From: Pelotomaculum schinkii
GTDB lineage: Bacteria; Bacillota; Desulfotomaculia; Desulfotomaculales; Pelotomaculaceae
Assembly: GCF_004369205.1 (NCBI RefSeq)
Contig: NZ_QFGA01000001.1
Coordinates: forward strand, 310,001-374,000
Reading direction: 5' to 3'
DNA length: 64,000 nt
The translations under genes were made by a program, and so were the position numbers. Shown here piece after piece: positions 50,274-58,943 of this stretch. The notes under the pieces were generated by a model, which was not told the DNA's origin, did not search any database, and saw nothing but the letters and a program-made list of their open reading frames with translations. The number at the start of each line of letters is the position of its first letter. Positions within the stretch are counted from its first letter, which is position 1.

Positions 50274-51020
50274 TTGACAAGCATCAAGCGTTTACTGTTC
50301 GTACTCGTCCCTTGTTTATTATTAATTTTGGTCGCCGTACCGGCAGCTATGGCAGCGCCATCAGATCAAGGTGAGGTAAGTTCAAACTGGGGCGATATTT
50401 ATGGCTACAATGATTACTATGGTTACGGCAATCCAACCGCTACAAATGAGGCCGTACTTGCCGCGACACCAACAACTGCCGCAACGAACCCGCTTCAGTC
50501 TTATTGGAACAAGTACTATGGAACTGGATTTAACCAGAAACCGGTCACTACTACACCAACTACACCTACGACCCCAACAACTCCAACAACTCCAACAACT
50601 CCTACGACACCGACCACCCCTTCCGGGACCAGCGGATTAACAGCCGACGAGGCGCTTATGTTCGATCTGGTCAACCAGGAAAGGGTAAAAGCCGGACTGC
50701 CGGCTTTCACACTCGATCAAAAGTTGACGGAACTGGCCAGGATGAAAAGTCAGGATATGTACCAGAACAATTATTTCAGCCACACATCACCAACATATGG
50801 CTCAGCCCTAAACATGGAAAGACAAGCGGGCTATTCGGCCAGGGTCATGGGTGCGGAGAACATCGCCAAGGCGGCGACAACGACACGGGCACATGAACTC
50901 TTTATGGGCAGTGAGGGGCATAAAGCCAACATTCTCAATCCCCTCCACGACTCAATTGGTATAGGCGTCACCAAATCAGGCAGCGGGGTAGTTGTCACCC
51001 AACTGTTCAGTGGCGACTAA
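50274..51020 (+). CDS. Secreted CAP/SCP-domain protein with a TTP-repeat linker
   Basis: A 248-residue exported protein. TTG 50274 is chosen because AAAGGGG lies 8 bases upstream and a good signal peptide follows (KR, hydrophobic core, AMAAP). The mature N-terminus is Tyr/Gly/Asn-rich. A Thr-Thr-Pro repeat linker covers 50548-50620. The C-terminal CAP domain shows LVNQERVKAGLPAFTLDQKL, YFSHTSPTYGSALNM, AENIAKAA and HKANILNPLHDSIGIG. It is the only gene after the c-di-AMP riboswitch. A role at the cell wall or the spore surface is likely from this control; the CAP domain's reaction is not known. Confidence 0.92.
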   Translation: MTSIKRLLFVLVPCLLLILVAVPAAMAAPSDQGEVSSNWGDIYGYNDYYGYGNPTATNEAVLAATPTTAATNPLQSYWNKYYGTGFNQKPVTTTPTTPTTPTTPTTPTTPTTPTTPSGTSGLTADEALMFDLVNQERVKAGLPAFTLDQKLTELARMKSQDMYQNNYFSHTSPTYGSALNMERQAGYSARVMGAENIAKAATTTRAHELFMGSEGHKANILNPLHDSIGIGVTKSGSGVVVTQLFSGD

Positions 51021-51077
51021 ACAACTGACTAAGATTAAAACCTAGAAATTTTATAATCATTATTCTTCAGGATTCTT

Positions 51078-51108
51078 CAGGCACGCGAGAGCGTGCCTGT
51101 TTTTTTTG
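51078..51108 (+). terminator. Rho-independent terminator after the secreted CAP gene
   Basis: CAGGCACGC (51078-51086), GAGA tetraloop, GCGTGCCTG (51091-51099), then T8. A near-ideal terminator. Confidence 0.95.
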
Positions 51109-51232
51109 CTGCCTCCACAGGGAAATAGAAACGAATCATATGATACAGAATAAAATATAGTTATACCAAACAGAATAAACCCTGCCAGCTTTTGAATGAA
51201 AACAGGGCCTGGACCAAGAAAGGGGATACAAT

Positions 51233-52417
51233 TTGATTTATTTCGATAGCGCGGCCACCTCCTGGCCGAAACCTTCTAAAGTCTGGGAAGCCATGGAGCA
51301 CTGTATAAAATTCGTAGGAGCCAACCCAGGCAGGTCAGGACATCAAATGGCACTGGAGGCGGGACGCCTCGTAGATGAAGCCAGAGAACTTCTGGCCGCC
51401 CTGTTCAATATCAAGAATCCTGATCGTATTGTATTTACCATGAACGCGACGGAGGCGCTTAACCTTGCCATTAAAGGCTTGCTCAAGGAAGGCCAGCATG
51501 TAATCACCAGCTCTATGGAGCATAACTCGGTAACCAGGCCGCTCTATGTGTTACAGGGTAAAGGTGTCGAAGTCACCAAGGTTCCCTGCGCTAAAGACGG
51601 CTCGATCAGCGTCAAAGATATTGAGTCGGCTATTAAACCGAACACCGCTGCCGTAGTAATCACACACGCCTCAAACGTTACCGGGACGATAATGCCGATC
51701 GGTGAGATTGGCCAACTCACCAAGAAAAAGGGACTCTGTCTGATTGTTGACGCCGCTCAAACAGCCGGGGTTTTTGACCTGGATGTTTCATTCATGGGTA
51801 TAAACCTGCTTGCTTTTCCGGGCCATAAAGGGCTGTACGGGCCTACCGGAACAGGTGGCCTTTATATCGACGAGAGGCTGGAGTTGACGCCCCTGAAAGA
51901 AGGAGGCACAGGCAGTTATTCAGAGGCGCCCGGACAACCGGAAGTATTGCCGGAGCGTTATGAAAGCGGCACGGTTAACTCGGTAGGTATTGCCGGATTG
52001 GCGGCAGGTTTAAAATTTATACGGATGGAAGGGATAGACAGGATTAGAAAACACGAGATGGACTTAACCAAGCGCTTCCTGGAGGGAGTTTCCGGACTGA
52101 AAGGTATCACGTTGTACGGACCGGAAGAGCTTTACAACCGCGCGCCTGTCGTATCATTCAGCCTGGAGGGAAAACCGTCCGGGAAAGTGGGGTATGCGCT
52201 GGACCAGCAATATAAAATAGCCTGCCGGGCAGGCCTGCACTGTGCGCCTGATGCGCACAGGACCCTGGGTACCCTGGAGCAGAGACTGGTACGCTTCAGT
52301 TTTTCCTATTTTAACACTGAAAAAGAAGTTGACTTTGCCATTCGTTCTTTGGCCGAGATTGCTGAGATACCGCCCGGGGAGTTTAACAAGGGCGAGGATA
52401 AATCTTGCGGCTGCTGA
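51233..52417 (+). CDS. Cysteine desulfurase family protein (class V aminotransferase, TIGR01977-like)
   Basis: PLP enzyme of 394 residues related to NifS/SufS. It begins MIYFDSAATSWPKP and shows SSMEHNSV, ITHASNVTGT, VDAAQTAGVFDLDV, the PLP lysine in FPGHKGLYGPTGTGGLY, ESGTVNS, and RAGLHCAP with the likely active-site Cys. It ends KSCGC, a short Cys tail common in this group. TTG start with AAAGGGGA upstream. It stands alone, convergent with the activase operon. It probably releases sulfur from cysteine, but the physiological acceptor is not visible. Confidence 0.9.
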   Translation: MIYFDSAATSWPKPSKVWEAMEHCIKFVGANPGRSGHQMALEAGRLVDEARELLAALFNIKNPDRIVFTMNATEALNLAIKGLLKEGQHVITSSMEHNSVTRPLYVLQGKGVEVTKVPCAKDGSISVKDIESAIKPNTAAVVITHASNVTGTIMPIGEIGQLTKKKGLCLIVDAAQTAGVFDLDVSFMGINLLAFPGHKGLYGPTGTGGLYIDERLELTPLKEGGTGSYSEAPGQPEVLPERYESGTVNSVGIAGLAAGLKFIRMEGIDRIRKHEMDLTKRFLEGVSGLKGITLYGPEELYNRAPVVSFSLEGKPSGKVGYALDQQYKIACRAGLHCAPDAHRTLGTLEQRLVRFSFSYFNTEKEVDFAIRSLAEIAEIPPGEFNKGEDKSCGC

Positions 52418-52472
52418 AATTTGGCGAAAAAACCGGTATCAAAAACTCGATTCTCATCGCCTTTTACCGGAG

Positions 52473-53426
52473 CTAAATTACGTCCCATTTTGCACAGCGG
52501 GATCCCCAGCGGCCAATTACTTTTTCATTCTCATAAATCTCAACTATCTCGCATACATTCGAGCACCCGTTACAGTCAAAGCTTCCAGTGCGATAGGGAA
52601 GACCGGTTACAGCAAATCCTTTAAAACTGGTACTATTACCTCCCGCTGTCTTTTCCTTGGCCAACTGCGCGGCTCCGATTGCACCCATTATATTAAAGTA
52701 TTCGGGTATAATCACCGGCAAACCCAAGGCTGTTTCAAAGGCCGTCCTAATCCCCACATTGGCGGCAACACCGCCCTGGAACACCACCGGAGGTAATATT
52801 TCCTTGCCTTTGGCCACATTGTTAAGGTAATTGCGAACCAGCGCGTCACACAGCCCTTTAACAATGTCCGGGAGTCCATAACCCATTTGCTGTTTATGAA
52901 TCATGTCCGATTCGGCAAAAACAGTGCAGCGCCCGGCAATGCGCACAGAGGCTTGGGAATTAAGAGCAAGTTCGCCAAAACTGGTAATGGGGATGTTGAG
53001 GCGGGCAGCCTGCTGATCCAGAAAGGAACCGGTTCCTGCGGCACATACTGTGTTCATGGCAAAATCAGTAACGATGCCATTCCTCATAATAATAATTTTG
53101 GAATCCTGGCCGCCTACCTCCAGTACTGCCTTGACATCCGGCACAAGCATGGAAGACGCGACGGCATGGGCGGTAATCTCATTTTTTATAACATCGGCGC
53201 CCACCATAACTCCTGCCAGGTAGCGACCGCTGCCGGTCGTACCTGCGCCGGCTATCTCAATGTCCGGCGGCACTGCCGCCGCCGCTTCTTTAAGACCTTC
53301 CTGGATAACCTCTATAGGTCTGCCCATGGTACGAAGGTAAAGGCCGGTTAGGACATCTCCGGCCTCGCTCATTACAACAATATTGATACTGACTGATCCG
53401 ACATCAATACCTAAATATGCTTTCAT
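52473..53426 (-). CDS. CoA-substrate-specific enzyme activase (HgdC/BadF-type ATPase)
   Basis: ASKHA-fold ATPase that drives electron transfer into 2-hydroxyacyl-CoA dehydratases or benzoyl-CoA reductases. It has 317 residues. Motifs are LGIDVGSVSIN (phosphate 1), AGTTGSGRYLAG, LEVGGQDSKII, NTVCAAGTGSFLDQQA (the Cys that bridges the [4Fe-4S] cluster), RCTVFAESDM and FQGGVAANVG. A C-terminal tail has CNGCSNVC and another Cys, an extra cluster-like motif seen in this subgroup. It is the last of three co-directional genes. Confidence 0.93.
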   Translation of the reverse strand: MKAYLGIDVGSVSINIVVMSEAGDVLTGLYLRTMGRPIEVIQEGLKEAAAAVPPDIEIAGAGTTGSGRYLAGVMVGADVIKNEITAHAVASSMLVPDVKAVLEVGGQDSKIIIMRNGIVTDFAMNTVCAAGTGSFLDQQAARLNIPITSFGELALNSQASVRIAGRCTVFAESDMIHKQQMGYGLPDIVKGLCDALVRNYLNNVAKGKEILPPVVFQGGVAANVGIRTAFETALGLPVIIPEYFNIMGAIGAAQLAKEKTAGGNSTSFKGFAVTGLPYRTGSFDCNGCSNVCEIVEIYENEKVIGRWGSRCAKWDVI

Positions 53427-53448
53427 AACAAGTCCTTCCTGTCACTGT

Positions 53449-54552
53449 TTAACCAGTTACACAATTTGTTCTCGCCTGCAGGAGTTTTTTCCTTCTCAGC
53501 AGGTCGGTAAATGCCTCCAACCGGGTAGACATGCCTGCTTTCCCGGTCTGCTCGTCCAGGAAAAAAGTAAGTACGGGAATATCATAATCCCTGCTGACCC
53601 TGGGCAGGATGGTGCGGGCGACAATTTCCGGGATGCAGGTAAAGGGGGCCAACTGGATCATGCCATCAAACCCGCGCTTGGCGCAAAGAATGGTGTTGCC
53701 GATTGAATCCCGGCCGTGTCCTCCTACCAGTTCAGGGAGATAGGGGGCGGCGGCTTCTTTGACGGTCATTCCTTCAGTTGTTTCATTCCAGGTGTTGTCC
53801 CTGGTCCAACCTGTGAGGAACATAGATCTTTCCACTTCAACCCCCAGATTGCCGAGTGTTTCTTCAATCTCCAGGTTGCTGGCAGGTTCCAGTAATACGT
53901 AGATTTCCCCAACAATACCGACCTTCAGTACCATACGTTGGGGGTCCTGCGGGATATTTTTCAGGGCTTCCAGAGCAGCCGCTTCAGCTTCCATAATTTG
54001 CGGCGTGGTGTAAGCCTGGTCAATCCACTCAAGCGCCTTGCGGTAGACCCTGGAGGTGTTGCCGCTGGTTAGTTCGCGCGGTCTGGTCACATGGCTCATT
54101 TTTTCTACGTTGTCCAAAGCCTGTAGTTTGCGCCAGGCCCGCTTTATATGGGAAATGATGCCCCTTATGGAAACACGCGCTTTGTTAAGCGCCAATACGT
54201 TTCTGATGAAGTTTAAAGGGTAATGGCGGGGTGGTTCAAATACTATCATTTTGATATCATGACCAATGTCTTTTAGGATCTTGTGATGAAGCATGGCGTA
54301 TTCCCCTGCCCGGCAAGGGCCCACACCGCCTGTCGTGACAATGGTATCGGCGCCCATTTCAATACATTCCAGGTAGGTTCCCATCAGAATTTTTAGTGGA
54401 AAACAGGCAAATTCGGGTGAATACCGCACGCCAAGATCGAGCGTGCGCTTGCTGGGACGCGGGGGGGCCACCACTTCGTTGCCGAGGTCCTCCAGGAGCA
54501 TTTTAAATGTTCGCCACGATTCACCCATTCTTGGAAAAGTTACTTTCGGCAT
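53449..54552 (-). CDS. DUF2229-type activase-related protein (HgdB-like fold), copy 1
   Basis: A 367-residue protein of the acyl-CoA dehydratase activase-related group (DUF2229/HgdB-like). Conserved features are FPRMGESWRTFKML, SPEFACFPLKILMGTYLE, TTGGVGPCRAGEYA, FTCIPEIVARTILP and the family end LTFFLDEQTGKAGMSTRLEAFTDLL. Cys residues in the FACF, GPCRAG and FTCIPE motifs may hold a cluster. ATG start. It overlaps the upstream copy by 13 bp and is followed by the activase after 22 bp. Confidence 0.87.
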   Translation of the reverse strand: MPKVTFPRMGESWRTFKMLLEDLGNEVVAPPRPSKRTLDLGVRYSPEFACFPLKILMGTYLECIEMGADTIVTTGGVGPCRAGEYAMLHHKILKDIGHDIKMIVFEPPRHYPLNFIRNVLALNKARVSIRGIISHIKRAWRKLQALDNVEKMSHVTRPRELTSGNTSRVYRKALEWIDQAYTTPQIMEAEAAALEALKNIPQDPQRMVLKVGIVGEIYVLLEPASNLEIEETLGNLGVEVERSMFLTGWTRDNTWNETTEGMTVKEAAAPYLPELVGGHGRDSIGNTILCAKRGFDGMIQLAPFTCIPEIVARTILPRVSRDYDIPVLTFFLDEQTGKAGMSTRLEAFTDLLRRKKLLQARTNCVTG

Positions 54553-55541
54553 GCAAGCGCCTCCTTCCTGCGCCTGACCATATCAACGAATGCCTCCAGG
54601 CGGGTGGTCATGCCTGCTTCTCCGGTTTGCTCATCAATCATCAGGGTCATAAAAGGAATATCACTGTGTTTTTTGGCTTCCATTTCGATTAATTTATTCA
54701 ACAGGGAGTCAGGGCCGCAACCGAAGGCTGTTAAGTGCAGGACCCCGTCAATTTTGTTCTGGTTAAAAAGAAAGTGGGCCGCCTTGAGCGCCCTGTCACT
54801 GAAGGTCCAGAAAAGACGTTTTGGCAGGCTGCAGTTTTTCTGAAGGGCAAGTAAGGCCGGGTGAATATTTTCGGCCGTGATGACTTTAACCCCATACTTC
54901 CTTAACTTATCAATCAAATTCACGCTGATGAAACTGTCGTAAATAGCATAGGGATAACCAAGTACGGCAAACTTCAAACCGGACTTGGCAGAACCGTCAA
55001 AATCCGCCCCCCCGGCCTGGTTCTCCAGGAAATCCATGGCCTGAACGGGGCTCCATCCTTTTCTCAAAAGTCTGTTATAGCGGTGCAAAACCCCCACGGC
55101 TTTCAAATATGCAAGGAGTACCGATAGTATTGGCGCTCCCAGGCGCTTACCGATTTCAAGGTACGCTTTTACAACCGCAAAGCGGCCTTGTCTTGTATCC
55201 ATGCGGACGTCGATAATAGGCGGTACATTCTTAATAGAATACCGGATCATATCGGGCAGGCCAAGAAATTTGGGACAGTAAACTGTCCTCCGGTTAAGGC
55301 AGACCACCCTTGGGATATAAAGGTAATCGACCTTGTCTTTAATATCCATAACATGACCGTAGAATAGTTTAACAGGTACACAGGCGTCAGCCAGCGCCTC
55401 ACGAGTCCCTTGATCTAAAATATTTTTGGTGGTCCTGCCGGATGTCACTACCTGGACACCGAGTTCATTGAAAAAAGTCCGCCACATAGGGTAGTAAAGA
55501 TAATATAAAAGAGCTCCCGGAATGCCAACCTTAATAGTCAC
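54540..55541 (-). CDS. DUF2229-type activase-related protein, copy 2
   Basis: A 333-residue relative of the next gene. It starts with VTIKVGIPGALLYYLYYPMW, has ACVPVKLFYGHV, RVVCLNRRTVYCPKFLGLPDMIR, AFGCGPDSLLNKLIEMEA and LMIDEQTGEAGMTTRLEAFVDM. The matching C-terminal DEQTGxAGMxTRLEAFxD motif shows that the two copies descend from one gene. GTG 55541 is preferred because AAGGAGG lies 9 bases upstream; GTG 55550 is only 2 bases from it. It is the first gene of the trio. No dehydratase is nearby, so the substrate is unknown. Confidence 0.85.
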   Translation of the reverse strand: MTIKVGIPGALLYYLYYPMWRTFFNELGVQVVTSGRTTKNILDQGTREALADACVPVKLFYGHVMDIKDKVDYLYIPRVVCLNRRTVYCPKFLGLPDMIRYSIKNVPPIIDVRMDTRQGRFAVVKAYLEIGKRLGAPILSVLLAYLKAVGVLHRYNRLLRKGWSPVQAMDFLENQAGGADFDGSAKSGLKFAVLGYPYAIYDSFISVNLIDKLRKYGVKVITAENIHPALLALQKNCSLPKRLFWTFSDRALKAAHFLFNQNKIDGVLHLTAFGCGPDSLLNKLIEMEAKKHSDIPFMTLMIDEQTGEAGMTTRLEAFVDMVRRRKEALACRK

Positions 55542-55689
55542 ACCGGTCACAGCCTCCTTAGTTGATATTGAGTTCTTATTACTATACTGGCTGCGGGGAT
55601 GGGTTATGCCCGTTCCTTTTTCGTTTAAAATTCTATATGTCTAGGGAAATTCCTCCAGCAAAAATCAACAAAAAATGAGCCTTGACAAC

Positions 55690-55720
55690 TAAAAAGGCCG
55701 CCACTGCCGGGCGGCCCTTT
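55690..55720 (-). terminator. Terminator after hsp20 (minus strand)
   Basis: GGCCGCC (55696-55702) / GGCGGCC (55710-55716); on the minus strand the hairpin is followed by a T run. Confidence 0.82.
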
Positions 55721-55727
55721 TGTTTTT

Positions 55728-56171
55728 TTATTGTATTTTAACCCGGTGCATTTTCTTTTGACCTCTTTCAGTCTTAGGCATCCGGATCTCCAACAGTCCG
55801 TTGTGATAGTTGGCCAGGGTTTCTTCGGGTTTTACCTCCGCCGGCAAGGGCAGCATCCTGCTAAAAGTACCATAGTATCTCTCAGAGTGGAAGATGTTAT
55901 CTTCCTCAACTTCTTTAAATCTTTTCAACTCGCCTTTTAGGCTCAGTGTGTCAGGAGTTACCGCGACTTCAATATCATCCTTGGACTCAATACCGGGTAG
56001 TTCAGCTGTTGCAACAACCTCCTGATCTGTCTGGTAAAGGTCAACTCTCGGTCCAAACTGTTCGGTACCAGTCATAAGACCCCGTCTTAAAAAATTGTGA
56101 TCAAAAATTTTGTTCATCTGGTTACGCAAATTGCTGATTTCCCCAAAAGGATCCCAACGTACTATACTCAT
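55728..56171 (-). CDS. Small heat-shock protein Hsp20
   Basis: An alpha-crystallin-type chaperone of 147 residues that holds unfolding proteins. It begins MSIVRWDPFGEISNLRNQMN. The crystallin domain runs from about 43 to 135: PRVDLYQTDQEVVATAELPG, DTLSLKGELKR, ERYYGTFSRMLPLPAEV and LANYHNGLLEIRMPK, with the A-x-x-x-N-G-L-L motif. The start ATG is preceded by GGGGGTGAAAAA. No CIRCE element is seen in the 190 bp upstream. Confidence 0.95.
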   Translation of the reverse strand: MSIVRWDPFGEISNLRNQMNKIFDHNFLRRGLMTGTEQFGPRVDLYQTDQEVVATAELPGIESKDDIEVAVTPDTLSLKGELKRFKEVEEDNIFHSERYYGTFSRMLPLPAEVKPEETLANYHNGLLEIRMPKTERGQKKMHRVKIQ

Positions 56172-56367
56172 TTTTTCACCCCCGGATTAATGTTTTAAAT
56201 TAATATTTTGCAAATTGCTTATATTTATACCTGTATGAATGCTCGGCGCCATATAGATATTTTGATATTGAGGAACGTCTTTGCGGAGTATATTGGCAGG
56301 CATGGCAGGATAATGATACCAGTGAGGCGAATAAGTAGGAGCAAAACAATTGTGTACTGGAGTGATT

Positions 56368-56916
56368 ATGATAAGCGATCTTACCGAAAAAGTTCTTCGC
56401 TCGAATATAATATACCGTGGTAGAATTCTAAACCTCAGGGTTGATACAGTAGAATTACCCGACGGTCGTACGGCAAAAAGGGAGATTGTGGAACACACGG
56501 GGGCCGTGATCATCGTCCCGGTAAAACAGGATGGTCAGCTGCTTCTGGTAAGACAATACAGATCCGCTACCGGCAGGACCGCCCTGGAACTACCGGCTGG
56601 GAATATCGAACCGGGAGAAGAATTGGAGTCAGCAGCCCTGCGGGAACTACAAGAGGAAACAGGTTACAAAGCTAAAGAGTTAGTCAGGTTGTGCAGCTTT
56701 TTCAGTACTCCCGGTTTCTCTGATGAGGAATTGCACCTATTCTTTGCATCAGGCTTGACCCTTCTAAACCAAAACCTTGATGACGACGAATTTGTTGAGG
56801 TGTTAACGGTACCCTGGGAAAATGCAATTCAGATGATCTGGTCGGGTGAAATCTGTGACGCCGCGTCAGTGGCCGGTATTCTGGCCGTGGACAGCTATAT
56901 GAAAAACCGGCTGTGA
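56368..56916 (+). CDS. nudF: ADP-ribose pyrophosphatase (NUDIX)
   Basis: A 182-residue NUDIX hydrolase that splits ADP-ribose into AMP and ribose-5-phosphate. The Nudix box is AGNIEPGEELESAALRELQE followed by ETGY. The N-terminal dimer arm (SNIIYRGRILNLRVDTVELPDG), VRQYRSATGRTALELPAG and FFSTPGFSDEELHLFFA identify the NudF subgroup. ATG 56368 is chosen because GGAG lies 5 bases upstream; the ATG at 56350 has no ribosome site. It converges on minC with a hairpin between. Confidence 0.93.
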   Translation: MISDLTEKVLRSNIIYRGRILNLRVDTVELPDGRTAKREIVEHTGAVIIVPVKQDGQLLLVRQYRSATGRTALELPAGNIEPGEELESAALRELQEETGYKAKELVRLCSFFSTPGFSDEELHLFFASGLTLLNQNLDDDEFVEVLTVPWENAIQMIWSGEICDAASVAGILAVDSYMKNRL

Positions 56917-56937
56917 GCAAAATGCTCCGCCGGTTTT
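56903..56937. terminator. Terminator between nudF and minC
   Basis: AAAACCGGC (56903-56911) / GCCGGTTTT (56929-56937). It overlaps the last codons of nudF and can serve both strands. Confidence 0.7.
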
Positions 56938-56974
56938 ATGGTCAAACTAGCTAAAAATCATTCTTCGCATGATC

Positions 56975-57604
56975 TTATTCAAAAACAAATTCCTTGCCGG
57001 ACAAGCGGGCAGTACGGCAGTAACCGGCATGCTGTCCGGTAAGGTCGGGAGTAAACCTCTTGCCCGCAATGCTCAATACCGTTGGAGACAGCCGCATGGC
57101 CACCACCTTGGCGGAGCTGTTTCCATCAATACCTGCATGGATTACCCCCCGGCAGTTCCCCAACACCAGCACGTTGCCGCCTGCCATCACCTCTGCGCCA
57201 GGGTGGATATCGCCCAGTACAACGACATGTCCCGCATAAACGATACGCTGTCCCGAACGCAGTGAACGCCTGACCATGAGCGCTGCTTCACCATCACCAA
57301 CCGGCGAAGGAATTGCGCTCTGGCTCTGGTACGGCCGGGCCGCTTTAGAGCGTGTCACAACACTGCCGTCAGGGTTGGGGACCATTCCGTATTGCCGGCA
57401 GATATCCTCAAGCTCATCCTTTTGGCTGGTGGGGATTTTTTGGTGCATGTCAGCTATGGAAAACTTGGCGCCGCTAAAAAACCCCCTGGCCGACTCCATC
57501 TTTGAGCGCAGTGTATTTTTGATATCTTCAAATTCCCGGCTTGGGTCAAGGACAATTACCAAGCCGTTCCTTGTTCCTTTAAAACTAACCATTTGACTGC
57601 CCAA
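56975..57604 (-). CDS. minC: Septum site-determining protein MinC
   Basis: Inhibitor of FtsZ assembly at the poles (209 residues). The N-terminal domain (VSFKGTRNGLVIVLD) precedes a linker. The C-terminal beta-helix shows VRRSLRSGQRIVYAGHVVVL, GDIHPGAEVMAGGNVLVLG, RGVIHAGIDGN and ALRLSP-like VAMRLSPTVLSIA. TTG 57604 is chosen because GAGGCGG lies 7 bases upstream. minD and mreBCD, the usual neighbours, are not next to it. The 289 bp upstream, divergent from galT, show no gene. Confidence 0.92.
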   Translation of the reverse strand: MGSQMVSFKGTRNGLVIVLDPSREFEDIKNTLRSKMESARGFFSGAKFSIADMHQKIPTSQKDELEDICRQYGMVPNPDGSVVTRSKAARPYQSQSAIPSPVGDGEAALMVRRSLRSGQRIVYAGHVVVLGDIHPGAEVMAGGNVLVLGNCRGVIHAGIDGNSSAKVVAMRLSPTVLSIAGKRFTPDLTGQHAGYCRTARLSGKEFVFE

Positions 57605-57893
57605 AGGTAACCGCCTCTTTCCACAATTTTCTCAACACCTTGTTTTAATTCGATTTTGCTTGACTTAATCCTTTAAAATTCAGAAATATTATCAATAAAA
57701 AAATCGCACCCTGCATAAAAAGATCACTTTTGCGGCAATCTCAATTTAAGTGCACTTAATTGTCCCTTGTGCCCGGCAAAAACAAATGGATCAATAGCGC
57801 TACATAGCTGGTAGTAACTGGTTCACAATTGATTTTGTGGCTGACTATAATGTTTAGTGTCAAATTTAAGCTTATTTTGCGGGAGGTACTAAT

Positions 57894-58943
57894 ATGTCCG
57901 AATGGAGGAAGGACCCCATCGTTGACCGGTGGGTTGTCATCGCCACAGAACGCTCCAAACGCCCTTCCAACTACAAAGAGATCAGGGATGAAAAGAGTTC
58001 TAACGAATGCCCTTTATGTGAAGGCCACGAAAAAGAGACCCCTCCGGAAATAATCGCATATCGCGAACAGGGAACCGGCAGGGACACTCCCGGCTGGTGG
58101 ATGCGGGTAGTGCCAAACAAGTTTCCCGCAGTTGACATCGAGGGCCAACCCTACCTGCAGGAACGCGGTGTTTACCAGTTCATGCGCGGGGTGGGCGCGC
58201 ATGAGGTTATCGTTGAGTCAACCAAACATGAGCCCGGGCTTGATACGCAATCAGTGAAACAGGTGGAGGAGGTTGTCTGGGGCTGGCGTGATCGATCCCT
58301 GGATCTTCGCAAAGACCAAAGGTTGAAATATATTCAAATATTTAAAAACACCGGCCCCACGGCCGGCGCTTCACTGGAACACACCCATTCGCAGCTGATT
58401 GCGACACCTCAGATACCAAGCGAGGTCAATGCGGAAATAACCGGGATGAATGAATACCATAACCGCCATGGCAGATGCGCGCTGTGCGATATCATCGCGC
58501 AGGAGTTGAGGGAAGGGGAAAGACTGGTTGCTGAGAACCGGCATTTTGTCTGCTTTGCGCCTTTTGCTTCACGTTTTCCCTTTGAAACCTGGATTGTCCC
58601 TACTGAACACCAGTCCGATTTCGGGCAGATCAGAGCACAACAGGTGCAGGACCTGGCGGCTATGCTCAGGTCTGTTGTTCGCAAAATGACCTTGATGATT
58701 AAGAACATACCCTATAACATAGTGCTGCACACATCACCCGTTAACGTACAGGATGACCATGGAAATTATCACTGGCATCTGGAAATACTGCCCCGCCTGA
58801 CTACTATAGCCGGTTTTGAACTGGGTACGGGATATTATATCAACCCCACCCCACCTGAGATAGCTGCCCAGGCCTTGCGAGAAATACAGGAATTCTATCC
58901 TTTACAAAAAGAATCTGAATTGGAGGTAGCCCGGTATGTTTGA
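57894..58943 (+). CDS. galT: Galactose-1-phosphate uridylyltransferase (GalT-like)
   Basis: HIT-fold nucleotidyltransferase of 349 residues. It starts with the MSEWRKDPIVDRWVVIATER signature. Zinc ligands appear in ECPLCEGHE and CALCDI. The catalytic HxHxQ is in SLEHTHSQLIATP, and HWHLEILPR follows. The partner gene is glycogen synthase, whose start overlaps by 8 bp, so a role in glucose-1-phosphate or ADP/UDP-sugar exchange for glycogen is as likely as the Leloir pathway. ATG start with GGGAGGT upstream. Confidence 0.9.
   Translation: MSEWRKDPIVDRWVVIATERSKRPSNYKEIRDEKSSNECPLCEGHEKETPPEIIAYREQGTGRDTPGWWMRVVPNKFPAVDIEGQPYLQERGVYQFMRGVGAHEVIVESTKHEPGLDTQSVKQVEEVVWGWRDRSLDLRKDQRLKYIQIFKNTGPTAGASLEHTHSQLIATPQIPSEVNAEITGMNEYHNRHGRCALCDIIAQELREGERLVAENRHFVCFAPFASRFPFETWIVPTEHQSDFGQIRAQQVQDLAAMLRSVVRKMTLMIKNIPYNIVLHTSPVNVQDDHGNYHWHLEILPRLTTIAGFELGTGYYINPTPPEIAAQALREIQEFYPLQKESELEVARYV

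Noticed and set aside
50548-50620. Short direct repeats considered as a CRISPR-like array
   Set aside because: They are 9-base codon repeats for Thr-Thr-Pro inside a coding frame, with no spacers.
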